Shown here: in pieces, positions 26,339-33,792 of the stretch
Numbering within the stretch: the stretch's first letter is position 1
How the letters are laid out: each line of letters begins with the position of its first letter
From: Streptomyces tailanensis
GTDB lineage: Bacteria; Actinomycetota; Actinomycetes; Streptomycetales; Streptomycetaceae
Reading direction: 5' to 3'
Length of the DNA stretch: 64,000 nucleotides
Assembly (NCBI RefSeq): GCF_008386495.1
Contig: NZ_VTHJ01000013.1
Span: forward strand, 1-64,000
Notes under the pieces: generated by a model
Database searches by the model: none
Told to the model about the DNA's origin: nothing
What the model saw: only the letters and a program-made list of their open reading frames with translations
Translations under genes and position numbers: made by a program

Positions 26339-27970
26339 TCACATTTTCCGCGGGCTGTGCCGGTCCTGTCCCGGCACCTGCGCACCCCTGTGGCCCGACT
26401 GTCCGGACAGTCCCGACAGCGGATCGACGAGACCGTCGTCCTCCAACTGCTGCCGCGCCTGACCGTCGCCCGGCCAGATCGCGGGGCAGTGCGTGCCCTT
26501 CGCCGGCGTCGCCAGCGTGGTCAGGTACGCGTCGGTCGCCTCGCGCATGCAGGGGCTCCGCCAGTAGGTGATGTGCCCGACACCGTCGTACGTCAGCAGC
26601 GTCGCCTCCCGCCCGATCTGGCGCGCCGCGTTCGCGCCCCAGGAGTGCGGGGTCGCCACGTCGTAGCGGCTGTTCGTCACCAGGATCGGCGCCGCCGTGC
26701 GCACCCTGAGCCGGTGCTGGGGGTTGGCGACCTCGTCGGTCCAGCTCTGGCAACTGGTCATGTACGACCGGCCAAGCGAGGCCTGCCGGGTGAGCGGGGC
26801 GATCCGGGCCAGCTCCGCCTCCATGCGCGCGATCGCCGCGTACGAGGGCACGTCGAGGTCGTAGTCCTGGCACAGGACGAGGTCGTACGCGAACTTCACG
26901 GGGTTGGGGGCGGTGCTCGCCACGGCCGAGGCGGTGTTGGTGGCGCCGGTGGTCTCGGCGGTCGTGCCCATGTTGGTGAGGAGCTGGGTGAACTCGGGCC
27001 AGTCGGTGTCCGGGTCGTACATGTGCGAGAAGGCGATGCCCTGGAACGTCGAGAGGGCCATGGGGCGGCCGTAGTACGTCAGCCGACCCTCCTCGGCCGC
27101 CACGTACAGGGAGGCGTAGAGGGCGCGTACGTCGCGGCCGTGCAGCGCGCAGGTGGACGTACGGGCGCACCAGTCGGCGAACTCGCCGAACGCGCCCTCC
27201 AGGGTCTCGGTCCGGGTCTTCTGGATGCCCCACACGCCCAGGCTGTGGTCCATGTTGGAGTCCAGCGCCATCGCGCGGATGCGGCGGGGGAACAGTTCGG
27301 CGTACATCTGGCCGATCAGGGTGCCGTAGGAGCCGCCCCAGTAGCTGATCTGCCGCTCGCCCAGCCCGGCGCGTATCGCGTCCATGTCGCGGGCGACGCT
27401 CGCGGAGTCCATGTGCTCGGCCAGCGGTCCGGACAGCTCGCGGCAGCTTTCGGCGAAGGCGCGGTTGGCTGCGCGCAGGGCGTCGAGCCCAGCGTCGTCC
27501 GCCGGGGCGTTGGAGGCGCGCCGGGGGGCGGTCAGGTTGCCGTCGCAGTACGTCGGGGCGCTGCGGTTGGTGCCGCGCGGGTCGAAGCCGACGAAGTCGA
27601 AGCGTTCCACCAGCTCGGGGGAGAAGGAGAACGGCGAGCTGAGCGCGAGATCCACCCCGGACATGCCCGGTCCGCCCGGGTTGAGCAGCAGCGAACCGAT
27701 CCGCCGGTCGGGGTCGGTGGCCCGGTGCCGGGACAGCGCCAGGTCGATCGTCTCGCCGTCCGGCCGCGCCCAGTCCACGGGGACCGCGAGGGTGGCGCAC
27801 TCGAAGTCGCCCTCGCCGTAGGGCGAGTCACAGGGCTCCCAGGCGATGGATCCTTGCAGTGGGGCGGAGGTGGCGGGGGTGGCGGCGGTCGAGGTGCCGG
27901 TGAGCAGCTGGCCGAAGAGCGCGGCGGCGACCGCGGCGACGGCGAGTCTTCCGCGCTGGGGGGATGGCAC
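26339..27970 (-). CDS. Secreted alpha/beta-hydrolase, tripeptidyl aminopeptidase-like (family S33)
   Basis: 543 residues. An Ala-rich Sec signal peptide (LAVAAVAAALFGQLLTGTST) leads into a mature start with IAWEPCDSPYGEGDFECATL, characteristic of SlpD/Tap-type exported peptidases with paired cysteines. The oxyanion segment is LLLNPGGPGMSG. The nucleophile is in WGGSYGTLIG (about residue 210), the acid is in TNSRYDVATP and the histidine in DGVGHITYW. It starts at a GTG (27970) preceded by AGGAGG. Expected role: release of N-terminal tripeptides from extracellular proteins. It lies upstream of the multicopper oxidase, and both products are exported. Confidence 0.9.
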   Translation of the reverse strand: MPSPQRGRLAVAAVAAALFGQLLTGTSTAATPATSAPLQGSIAWEPCDSPYGEGDFECATLAVPVDWARPDGETIDLALSRHRATDPDRRIGSLLLNPGGPGMSGVDLALSSPFSFSPELVERFDFVGFDPRGTNRSAPTYCDGNLTAPRRASNAPADDAGLDALRAANRAFAESCRELSGPLAEHMDSASVARDMDAIRAGLGERQISYWGGSYGTLIGQMYAELFPRRIRAMALDSNMDHSLGVWGIQKTRTETLEGAFGEFADWCARTSTCALHGRDVRALYASLYVAAEEGRLTYYGRPMALSTFQGIAFSHMYDPDTDWPEFTQLLTNMGTTAETTGATNTASAVASTAPNPVKFAYDLVLCQDYDLDVPSYAAIARMEAELARIAPLTRQASLGRSYMTSCQSWTDEVANPQHRLRVRTAAPILVTNSRYDVATPHSWGANAARQIGREATLLTYDGVGHITYWRSPCMREATDAYLTTLATPAKGTHCPAIWPGDGQARQQLEDDGLVDPLSGLSGQSGHRGAQVPGQDRHSPRKM

Positions 27971-28100
27971 GGAGCTTCCTCCTGGCTGGAGTTGAGGTGC
28001 ACATGGCGATGACGATCACAGCATGTGCCGAACTCACCTTGCAGCCAAGAGAGTTGATGTATTGGATGTTCTTGTCGGCCGAATGTCAGCAGACGAAATC

Positions 28101-28132
28101 GGCGGATCGGCGGATCGGCCGATCGGTGGATC
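28101..28132. repeat. Four 8-bp tandem repeats at the amidase gene end
   Basis: GGCGGATC occurs twice, followed by GGCCGATC and GGTGGATC, four units in 32 bp. The last overlaps the stop codon of the amidase. It could be slippage-prone; no function is evident. Confidence 0.6.
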
Positions 28133-28835
28133 AGGTGGTCGCCGACGTCCCGGCGGCCGCCGCGGCGCGCACCAGCTTCATGTACCGGTCCCAGTCCCAG
28201 CCCTCACCGGGGTCGGTGTGGTCCGTGCCCGGCACTTCGACGTGGCCGATGATGTGCTCCCGGTCGAGGGGAATCTCGTACCGCACGCATATTCGGGCCG
28301 TGAGGCGGGCCGAGGCCTCGTACATCTCGTCGGTGAAGTCCTCCGGACGGTCGACGAAGCCCTCGTGCTCGATGCCCACGCTCCGCTCGTTGTAGTCGCG
28401 GTTGCCGGCGTGGTACGCCACGTCCAGCTCGCGGATCATCTGGGTGACGTGCCCGTCCTTACGGACGATGTAGTGCGCGGCCGCCCCGTGCTCGGGGTCC
28501 TGGAAGACCTGCACGGCGCTGTCGAAGCTGCCCTGGGTGACATGGATGATCACCATGTCCACGCCGTAGTCGTCCGGCCGGTCGGCCATCCGCCAGTTCG
28601 CGTCCGACGCGGCCACCCACCGGGCCCCCGTGTAGTCGACCTCGCCGTCCTTGCGCGGCTTCTCGACGCCGGGAACCCGCCACCACGCCCGCTGCAGCTC
28701 GCCCCGGGCCACGACGGCCGTGCCGACGGCGGCCACGGCCGTACCGATCAGCAGGGCCCGCCGCCCGACGCGTCGGTCCCCGTCCTTGCCCCTGCCCTGG
28801 GAAGCGCTGTCCCCGGATGCCCTTCTGGTGCCCAC
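28131..28835 (-). CDS. N-acetylmuramoyl-L-alanine amidase (Amidase_2/PGRP fold), exported
   Basis: About 234 residues. The N-terminus has a twin-arginine-like signal, [20 protein letters not shown]. The catalytic domain has the zinc ligands of the T7-lysozyme/PGRP fold: His in [10 protein letters not shown], the Glu/His region of [11 protein letters not shown], and His/Asp in [17 protein letters not shown]. It should cleave the amide between N-acetylmuramic acid and L-Ala in peptidoglycan. The start is uncertain: GTG at 28835 ([10 protein letters not shown]) gives the expected signal position but has no strong binding site, and the frame continues upstream into the mnmA promoter. Confidence 0.85.
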   Translation of the reverse strand: MGTRRASGDSASQGRGKDGDRRVGRRALLIGTAVAAVGTAVVARGELQRAWWRVPGVEKPRKDGEVDYTGARWVAASDANWRMADRPDDYGVDMVIIHVTQGSFDSAVQVFQDPEHGAAAHYIVRKDGHVTQMIRELDVAYHAGNRDYNERSVGIEHEGFVDRPEDFTDEMYEASARLTARICVRYEIPLDREHIIGHVEVPGTDHTDPGEGWDWDRYMKLVRAAAAAGTSATT

Positions 28836-28857
28836 GAGATCGTCAACGGATATGCGC

Positions 28858-28886
28858 GGGCTCCGGTTCCCGGAGCCCCGTACCCT
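28858..28886. promoter_or_regulatory. Palindrome and -10-like box in front of mnmA
   Basis: GGGCTCCGG-TTC-CCGGAGCCC is a perfect 9-bp inverted repeat (28858-28878), followed by TACCCT (28881-28886), 9 bp before the mnmA ATG. The palindrome lies between the divergent amidase and mnmA genes and could be an operator or a structured start of the amidase leader. Confidence 0.45.
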
Positions 28887-28895
28887 GGAAGGGTT

Positions 28896-30026
28896 ATGAC
28901 TGAGATCTCGCAGCGCCCCCGCCCCCTCCGTGTCCTCGCCGCCATGTCCGGCGGGGTCGACTCCGCCGTGGCCGCAGCCCGCGCGGCGGAAGCCGGGCAC
29001 GACGTGACGGGCGTCCACCTGGCGCTGTCGGCGAACCCGCAGTCGTTCCGCACGGGCGCGCGTGGCTGCTGCACCATCGAGGACTCCCGCGACGCCCGCC
29101 GCGCCGCGGACGTCATCGGCATCCCCTTCTACGTGTGGGACCTCGCCGACCGCTTCCGCGAGGACGTCGTCGAGGACTTCATCGCCGAGTACGAGGCCGG
29201 ACGCACCCCCAACCCGTGCCTGCGCTGCAACGAGAAGATCAAGTTCGCGGCCCTGCTCGACAAGGCCCTCGCCCTGGGCTTCGACGCCGTCTGCACGGGC
29301 CACTACGCCCAGGTGATCGTGAACCCGGACGGCACGCGCGAGCTGCACCGCGCCTCCGACATGGCCAAGGACCAGTCGTACGTCCTCGGCGTGCTCGATG
29401 AGAAGCAGCTCGCCCACGCCATGTTCCCGCTCGGCGACACGGTCACGACGAAGGACGAGATCCGCGCCGAGGCCGAGCGCAGGGGCCTCGCGGTCGCCAA
29501 GAAGCCCGACTCGCACGACATCTGCTTCATCGCCGACGGCGACACCCAGGGCTTCCTGGCAGGCCGCCTCGGCAGGGCGGAGGGCGACATCGTCGACGAG
29601 TCCGGCAACGTCCTGGGCACCCACGAGGGCGCGTACGGCTACACCATCGGCCAGCGCAAGGGCCTCCGCATCGGCACCCCCGCCCCCGACGGCAAGCCGC
29701 GCTACGTCCTCGACATCTCCCCGGTGAACAACACGGTCACGGTCGGCCCCGCCGCCGCCCTGGACGTCGACGCCCTGACCGCGATCAACCCCCGCTGGTG
29801 CGGCGCGGCCCCCACCGGCCCCGGCACCTACACGGCCCAGCTCCGGGCCCACGGCGGCGAAACCGCGGTCACGGCGGAGCTGGTGGATGGGGAGCTGCGG
29901 GTCTCGTTCGGGGAGCCGGTCCGCGGCGTCGCCCCCGGCCAGGCGATCGTCCTCTACGACGACACCCGCGTGGTGGGCTCGGCGACGATCGCGTCGACAC
30001 GGCGGGCAACGGTTTCGCTCGCCTGA
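28896..30026 (+). CDS. mnmA: tRNA-specific 2-thiouridylase
   Basis: 376 residues. Puts sulfur on U34 of tRNA-Lys, -Glu and -Gln using ATP and persulfide from a cysteine desulfurase. The PP-loop ATP site is [20 protein letters not shown]. The two catalytic cysteines are in [12 protein letters not shown] (about residue 107) and [11 protein letters not shown] (about residue 209). The tRNA-binding [14 protein letters not shown] segment and the beta-barrel C-terminus are present. The cysteine desulfurase on the same strand 4.3 kb upstream is the probable sulfur donor. A long-armed hairpin starts at its stop codon. Confidence 0.96.
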   Translation: MTEISQRPRPLRVLAAMSGGVDSAVAAARAAEAGHDVTGVHLALSANPQSFRTGARGCCTIEDSRDARRAADVIGIPFYVWDLADRFREDVVEDFIAEYEAGRTPNPCLRCNEKIKFAALLDKALALGFDAVCTGHYAQVIVNPDGTRELHRASDMAKDQSYVLGVLDEKQLAHAMFPLGDTVTTKDEIRAEAERRGLAVAKKPDSHDICFIADGDTQGFLAGRLGRAEGDIVDESGNVLGTHEGAYGYTIGQRKGLRIGTPAPDGKPRYVLDISPVNNTVTVGPAAALDVDALTAINPRWCGAAPTGPGTYTAQLRAHGGETAVTAELVDGELRVSFGEPVRGVAPGQAIVLYDDTRVVGSATIASTRRATVSLA

Positions 30027-30102
30027 GATTGGCAGATCCGTCCCGCTCCCGGCGCGGAAGGACCTGGTCGCATGCCCCGGGCCTGGGACGAATCTGCCAA
30101 TC
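30027..30102. terminator. Long-armed hairpin between mnmA and the DUF397 gene
   Basis: GATTGGCAGATCCGTCCC (30027-30044) pairs with GGGACGAATCTGCCAATC (30085-30102), 17 of 18 positions, around a 40-nt interior that itself has a CCCCGGG centre. It begins at the base after the mnmA stop and ends at the DUF397 stop, so it serves both converging genes. The unusually long loop leaves room for a small RNA, but there is no independent evidence for one. Confidence 0.65.
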
Positions 30103-30307
30103 ACCGACTGCTGGTCGCACGAGCCGACGGAGCGCCCGCCTTCACGCCACGTATGAGCCCGAGCAACGTTCCCCGGCCGATCGTCAGGATCTCGACCGGG
30201 GTGTCGCTTTCCCGGAGGGCCACACCGTCTGGCGTCGCGGCGACCTCGACGCAGTTGTTGCCCCCGTCAGGGGAGAACGACGAACGTTGCCACTGGTCCT
30301 CTGCCAC
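30101..30307 (-). CDS. DUF397 domain protein (WhiJ-locus small partner)
   Basis: 68 residues with the DUF397 pattern: QWQRSSFSPDGGNNCVEVA, then VALRESDTPVEILTI. These small proteins are encoded beside helix-turn-helix/DUF5753 regulators in many streptomycete loci related to whiJ and abaA. GAGAGGA precedes the GTG start, which lies 13 bp after the end of the broken DUF5753 gene. The DUF397 gene itself looks intact although its regulator is truncated, so it has probably lost its partner. Confidence 0.85.
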   Translation of the reverse strand: MAEDQWQRSSFSPDGGNNCVEVAATPDGVALRESDTPVEILTIGRGTLLGLIRGVKAGAPSARATSSR

Positions 30308-30320
30308 TCGTCCGGTCCTC

Positions 30321-30600
30321 TCATAGCTCGCGTGCTATGGACCGGATGAACTTCCGCGACTCGTCAGGAGGCAATGCCGCCTGTTCCATCCGGTCCAGCA
30401 GCGAACGATAGTTCGCCAGCGGAGTCGGGGCATCCACGAACTGCGCACCCAGCGGGGCATCCAAGTGAACCGTGTCCAATTGGGGAACCGGCCCCTCGGC
30501 GTACAGGATTGACTGCCCTGCTCCGTAGAAGGCCCCCGCGCGGAAGGGAATCACGAGCAGCGTCACGTTGTCGCGGTCGGCGGCGTCCGCGACGCGCTCG
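30321..30600 (-). pseudogene. C-terminal fragment of an HTH-DUF5753 (WhiJ-like) regulator
   Basis: About 80-90 residues match only the end of a DUF5753 domain: DNVTLLVIPFRAGAFYGAGQ, then NYRSLLDRMEQAALPPDESR and a final REL. Family members are normally about 270-290 residues, with an N-terminal HTH. Here the HTH and most of DUF5753 are gone. Upstream of about 30590 the minus strand runs into the end of a different gene on the plus strand. This looks like a deletion fusing two decayed genes. Confidence 0.72.
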
Positions 30601-30728
30601 CCGACCGGTGGGGCGGGGAAGCCCTCGGGGAGTACCCGAACGGGCCGGGCGGCAAGACCCTCTGGTTCGAACTCGCCCTCCCGGACCCGCCGCCCGACGG
30701 CGGCCCGGCGTCCGCTCTCGCCGCCTGA
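30570..30728 (+). pseudogene. C-terminal fragment of a HATPase (anti-sigma/RsbW-like) protein
   Basis: The plus-strand frame from about 30570 reads VRDALADRWGGEALGEYPNG, then GGKTLWFELALPDPP, and stops at 30728. This is the usual end of the streptomycete ATP-binding proteins with a histidine-kinase-like ATPase domain (normally about 140 residues). The N-terminal ATP-binding part is missing. Such ATPase genes occur next to WhiJ/DUF397 genes, so this, the DUF5753 fragment and DUF397 are probably the remains of one locus after a deletion. Confidence 0.6.
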
Positions 30729-30798
30729 CGGAGATGCGCCCTACCGGAACCGTGCACAGGGTGGCATCCTGCGCTTTCGGTGACGGGAAGGAGCAGGG

Positions 30799-31181
30799 GT
30801 GGCGAAGAAGAACGGTCCTGGGAAGGACTTCGCTCGCTATGTGACCAATGCGGCCACCAAGGCCGGGTATGCCATCAACTCCTCATCAGGAGACGGCAAG
30901 GCCAAACTCGCCGAAACGGCGGAGATGCCGGGGCCGACATAGCCAAGATCCTCGCGGGGGAGTACGAGGTACCGGTCCGTCTGCTCCAGTCCTTGGCGAC
31001 AGCCCTGGGCGTGTCGCAGAAGGAACTGCTCAGGGCGGCCGGGGTGTTGGAGGGAAGGCCAGAACAACAGAACCCCCGGCTGACCGCGAAGATCGCCGCG
31101 CAGCGGTTGGGTATCAAGTCCCCACGGAACGTGAGTGCCTTCGAAGTCCTCGTCGCGGCCCTGGTGGACGCTGAGAAGTGA
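30799..31181 (+). pseudogene. XRE-type helix-turn-helix protein with a one-base frameshift
   Basis: GTG at 30799 (GAAGGAG upstream) opens VAKKNGPGKDFARYVTNAAT, which stops after 47 codons at TAG 30940-30942. The next frame continues at once as GADIAKILAGEYEVPVRLLQ, then SLATALGVSQKELLRAAGVL, and ends ALVDAEK. Removing the shift (one base missing near 30927-30933, GCCGGGGCC) gives a coherent protein of about 127 residues with an XRE HTH at about 45-85 and a C-terminal helical tail. It is either a recent loss or a sequencing error. It overlaps a short downstream frame by GTGA, so it once had a coupled partner. Confidence 0.7.
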
Positions 31182-31276
31182 GGCCGTTGACCTGGCGCGT
31201 GCACGGAGTGCTGCTGCCGTTGGCCGTCCATGGCCGGCAGGCTCGTGATGCCAGCCGGCCGGACCGTGAACGTTGA
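31178..31276 (+). CDS. Possible truncated gene coupled to the XRE gene
   Basis: A 32-residue frame (VRPLTWRVHGVLLPLAVHGR, then a basic tail) starts with a GTG inside the XRE stop codon, the coupling seen elsewhere in this genome. It is too short for a recognised family. It may be the first codons of a lost partner gene, or chance. No second fragment with clear coding character follows before the hairpin at 31346. Confidence 0.25.
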   Translation: MRPLTWRVHGVLLPLAVHGRQARDASRPDRER

Positions 31277-31345
31277 GGATGTCCTCCTCGATACCTTCGG
31301 CGCGCGGGAGAAGTCGCGCGCCGGGGGGCGTGAAACACGGTGCCA

Positions 31346-31400
31346 AACTGCAGACGGCCATGAAAACTTTGAGGCAAAGTTTTCATGGCCGTCTGCAGTT
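31346..31400. terminator. Perfect 26-bp-stem hairpin
   Basis: AACTGCAGACGGCCATGAAA plus ACTTTG (31346-31371) and its exact reverse complement (31375-31400) flank a 3-nt loop (AGG). The A/T-rich top of the stem (TGAAAACTTTG) is unlike the surrounding high-GC DNA. It ends 3 bp before the stop of the RAMA gene and lies past the XRE region, so it could terminate transcription from both sides. A perfect palindrome of this length is unusual; it may also be a mobile mini-element or a cruciform site. Confidence 0.8.
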
Positions 31401-31402
31401 CT

Positions 31403-31834
31403 CTACTCCCCGGCGGCCTCCTCCCGCAGTTCCTGCAGGCGGCGACCGCTGGGTACGTGGGTGTACTGGCCCCAGCCGTTGATCTCGTTCCCGGTCTGCG
31501 CCCTGAGTGCGGGGGAGGGCTGGGGAAACGCCTGCCCGTCCGGGAGTTCGAGCCACCCGTCCGCCGTGATGGTGGCCTCGTGGGTGCGCTTGAGTCGGCT
31601 CTGGTGATGTCTGACCTTGTCCCCGGCCGCCACCAGGCCGGCCTCGATGAGGGGCAGCAGACTTCCGGTGCGCCGGGTTCCGGACGCTTGGCCGGTAGAG
31701 GAGTGACCCGCACCGTTCTTCAGGAGTACGCGCCGCAGGACGTCGTTGGGGGTGTCGACAAGGGGTTCGCTGAGACGCTGCAGACAGGCGAACACCTCGT
31801 CGTCGATCTCGATGGTCCGCATGGACTTCGGCAT
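31403..31834 (-). CDS. SeqA-N-like/RAMA-domain protein, putative modified-DNA reader
   Basis: 143 residues. The N-terminus, MRTIEIDDEVFACLQRLSEP then TPNDVLRRVLL (residues 5-40), resembles the ribbon-helix-helix dimerisation segment of SeqA (I/V-E-V/I-D-D-E/D, ending DILRRML). A basic linker and a RAMA-type domain follow (about 60-140): LIEAGLVAAGDKVRHHQSRL, ITADGWLELPDGQAFPQPSP, then NGWGQYTHVPSGRRLQELRE. RAMA domains are predicted to read modified DNA in restriction and defence contexts. GGAGG lies 6 bp before the ATG, and a 10-bp inverted repeat sits in its promoter. No methyltransferase or nuclease gene is beside it. Both domain calls are by eye. Confidence 0.72.
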   Translation of the reverse strand: MPKSMRTIEIDDEVFACLQRLSEPLVDTPNDVLRRVLLKNGAGHSSTGQASGTRRTGSLLPLIEAGLVAAGDKVRHHQSRLKRTHEATITADGWLELPDGQAFPQPSPALRAQTGNEINGWGQYTHVPSGRRLQELREEAAGE

Positions 31835-31850
31835 ACCGCACCTCCACGTC

Positions 31851-31888
31851 GAACTTTAACACTTTCAAGACTGGCAGAGTTAAAGTTC
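31851..31888. promoter_or_regulatory. Inverted repeat upstream of the RAMA gene
   Basis: GAACTTTAAC (31851-31860) and GTTAAAGTTC (31879-31888) are perfect 10-bp arms with an 18-bp spacer, in an AT-rich patch 17 bp upstream of the RAMA start. It is a good candidate for an autoregulatory operator of the ribbon-helix-helix N-terminus. It also faces the end of the DUF427 gene. Confidence 0.65.
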
Positions 31889-31921
31889 AACGTCAAGTGG
31901 TGATCGGTTGTCGCGTGAGTG

Positions 31922-32251
31922 TCAGTCGCCGACGACTTCGGTGTCGTAGAAGCACAGATGCCCCTTGATCTCGGCGACCTCGGCCTTCGGGTCGGGGTAT
32001 GCCCAGACGAGGTCGGGGGCGTCCGGGAGGGACCAGTAGGACGCGGTGCCCTTGAATGGGCAGTAGGTGTGGTTCTCGGAGAGTGTCAGCAGGTCCATAC
32101 GGACATCCCCTTCGGGGATGTAGTACCGCGCGGGACAGCCCGTCTCGCGCAGGATCAGGGGGCGGCTGCTCTCCGCGAGCACCTCGTCGTCGTGGATCAC
32201 GCGGACATGTTCGGTGCTCTGTTCGATGGTGATGCGATGTCCATTGGTCAC
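31922..32251 (-). CDS. DUF427 domain protein
   Basis: 109 residues, the normal size for this single-domain beta-tent family. Matching segments are VRVIHDDEVLAESSRPLILR, TGCPARYYIPEGDVRMDLL, NHTYCPFKGTASYWSLP and DLVWAYPDP, ending IKGHLCFYDTEV. GAGGAGG lies 8 bp before the GTG start. No catalytic role has been established. Divergent from the methyltransferase. Confidence 0.88.
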   Translation of the reverse strand: MTNGHRITIEQSTEHVRVIHDDEVLAESSRPLILRETGCPARYYIPEGDVRMDLLTLSENHTYCPFKGTASYWSLPDAPDLVWAYPDPKAEVAEIKGHLCFYDTEVVGD

Positions 32252-32342
32252 GATCGCCCCTCCTCGGGTAGCCGTCTCGTCGAGTACAGCGCAGGCTGCT
32301 GGTGAGTTCTTCCCTTGAGGTCGCAGGTGGCAGGAGGTCGTC

Positions 32343-33212
32343 ATGGCAGCCGCAGATCCGGCTGGGAGCCCGTCGGGGAACCCGGCCGGAAACCCATCCG
32401 GAGGATCGTCCAAGAACCGTCGGAGTATCGCCCACCGGGTCCGTTACGCCGTGCGCTACCCGGAGCGCGTTCCGGCGCACGCGCGGCGGGTGGCGCGGGA
32501 CGCCTGGCTGCGGCTGAAGCACCGGGACCACATCTCGTACTACCGCGCTGTCATGGCCGCCGACACCGCCCGCAGCCCCGAAGCCGCCGTCGGGCACAAC
32601 CCCTCCGTCGAGAAGTGGGAGCGCATCGGGCGGATGCAGTTCGACTACCTCGTACGGCACGGTCTGGAGCCCCGGCACCGGATGCTGGAGATCGGCTGCG
32701 GGAACCTGCGCGCCGGGCGGCTGTTCATCGACCACCTGGACGCCGGGCACTACTACGGGATCGACATCTCGCCGGCCATCCTCCTGGAGGCCCAGCGCAC
32801 CCTCGTACGAGAGGGTCTGCAATCCAAAGTGCCCTACCTGGCGCTCGTCGCCGACCTCTCCTTCGAATTCCTGCCCGAGGGGTACTTCGACGTCGTCCAC
32901 GCGCACAGCGTGTTCTCGCACTCGCCGGCGCACGTCATAGAGCAGTGCTTCGCCCATGTCGGCCGCGTCCTCGCCCCCGGCGGCTTTTTCGACTTCACGT
33001 TCGGCCGCACCGAGGGCAAGGAACACCAGGTGCTGCACGAGGACTTCTATTACAGGACCGAGACCCTGGTCGAGCTCGCTCGGAAGTACGGTTTGTCGGC
33101 GCGCTTCATGGACGACTGGGAGGAGTTGCCGCACCGGCAGTCGAAGATCCGGGTGAGCGTGTTGAAGGAGGCGGATGGGCGACCGGGCCCCGATGTCAGT
33201 GCCGCCCCTTAA
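32343..33212 (+). CDS. Class I SAM-dependent methyltransferase
   Basis: 289 residues. A Gly/Ser/Pro-rich head and a basic helix (HRVRYAVRYPERVPAHARRV) precede the Rossmann domain. Motif I is RMLEIGCGNLRAGRLFID (about residue 117), the acidic end of beta-2 is YYGIDISPAILLEA, and the post-motif is YFDVVHAHSVFSHSP. AGGAGG lies just upstream of the ATG. The head suggests membrane or polyanion association. The substrate is unknown. The following LOG gene is 9 bp away, so they are probably co-transcribed. Confidence 0.85.
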   Translation: MAAADPAGSPSGNPAGNPSGGSSKNRRSIAHRVRYAVRYPERVPAHARRVARDAWLRLKHRDHISYYRAVMAADTARSPEAAVGHNPSVEKWERIGRMQFDYLVRHGLEPRHRMLEIGCGNLRAGRLFIDHLDAGHYYGIDISPAILLEAQRTLVREGLQSKVPYLALVADLSFEFLPEGYFDVVHAHSVFSHSPAHVIEQCFAHVGRVLAPGGFFDFTFGRTEGKEHQVLHEDFYYRTETLVELARKYGLSARFMDDWEELPHRQSKIRVSVLKEADGRPGPDVSAAP

Positions 33213-33221
33213 CGTGGGCGC

Positions 33222-33761
33222 ATGAATATCTGCGTCTTCCTCTCCGCCGCCGACCTCGACGACCGTTACACGCGCCCCGCGCGGGAGTTCGCCAAGCTGA
33301 TCGGCAAGGGCGGGCACACGCTCGTGTGGGGCGGCTCGGACGTCGGGCTGATGAAGGTGGTCGCCGACGGGGTGCAGGAGGCGGGCGGCAGACTGCTGGG
33401 CGTGTCGGTCGCGTTCCTCGCGGCCAAGGCGCGGCCCGGCACCGACGAGATGGTGATCGCGCGGGACCTCGCCGAGCGCAAGAAGCTGCTCCTGGAGAAG
33501 GCCGACGCGGTCGTGATCATGGTCGGTGGTACCGGCACGCTCGACGAGGCGACCGAGATCCTGGAGCTGAAGAAGCATGGTCACACCGACAAGCCGGTGG
33601 TACTCCTCAACACGGCGGGCTTCTACGACGGTCTGAAGGAGCAGTTCCGGCGCATGGAGGACGAGGGATTCCTGCCGCGCCCGCTCTCCGACCTGGTGTT
33701 CTTCGCGGAGGAGCCGGTGGGGGCGATGGCGTATCTGGAGGAGAGCCGGGGAGTGGCGTGA
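33222..33761 (+). CDS. LOG-family protein (TIGR00730-type nucleotide phosphoribohydrolase fold)
   Basis: 179 residues with the Rossmann-like lysine-decarboxylase-like fold. The usual PGGxGTxxE active motif appears as MVGGTGTLDEATEI (first Pro replaced by Val), and the Arg/Lys of LAERKKLLLEKADAVVI is present. LOG enzymes release cytokinin-type bases from nucleoside monophosphates; the related group also includes molybdenum-cofactor carriers. The exact substrate is unknown. It lies 9 bp after the methyltransferase. Confidence 0.85.
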   Translation: MNICVFLSAADLDDRYTRPAREFAKLIGKGGHTLVWGGSDVGLMKVVADGVQEAGGRLLGVSVAFLAAKARPGTDEMVIARDLAERKKLLLEKADAVVIMVGGTGTLDEATEILELKKHGHTDKPVVLLNTAGFYDGLKEQFRRMEDEGFLPRPLSDLVFFAEEPVGAMAYLEESRGVA

Positions 33762-33792
33762 CGCGGTCACCACTGATGCGAGCATGGCGGGC

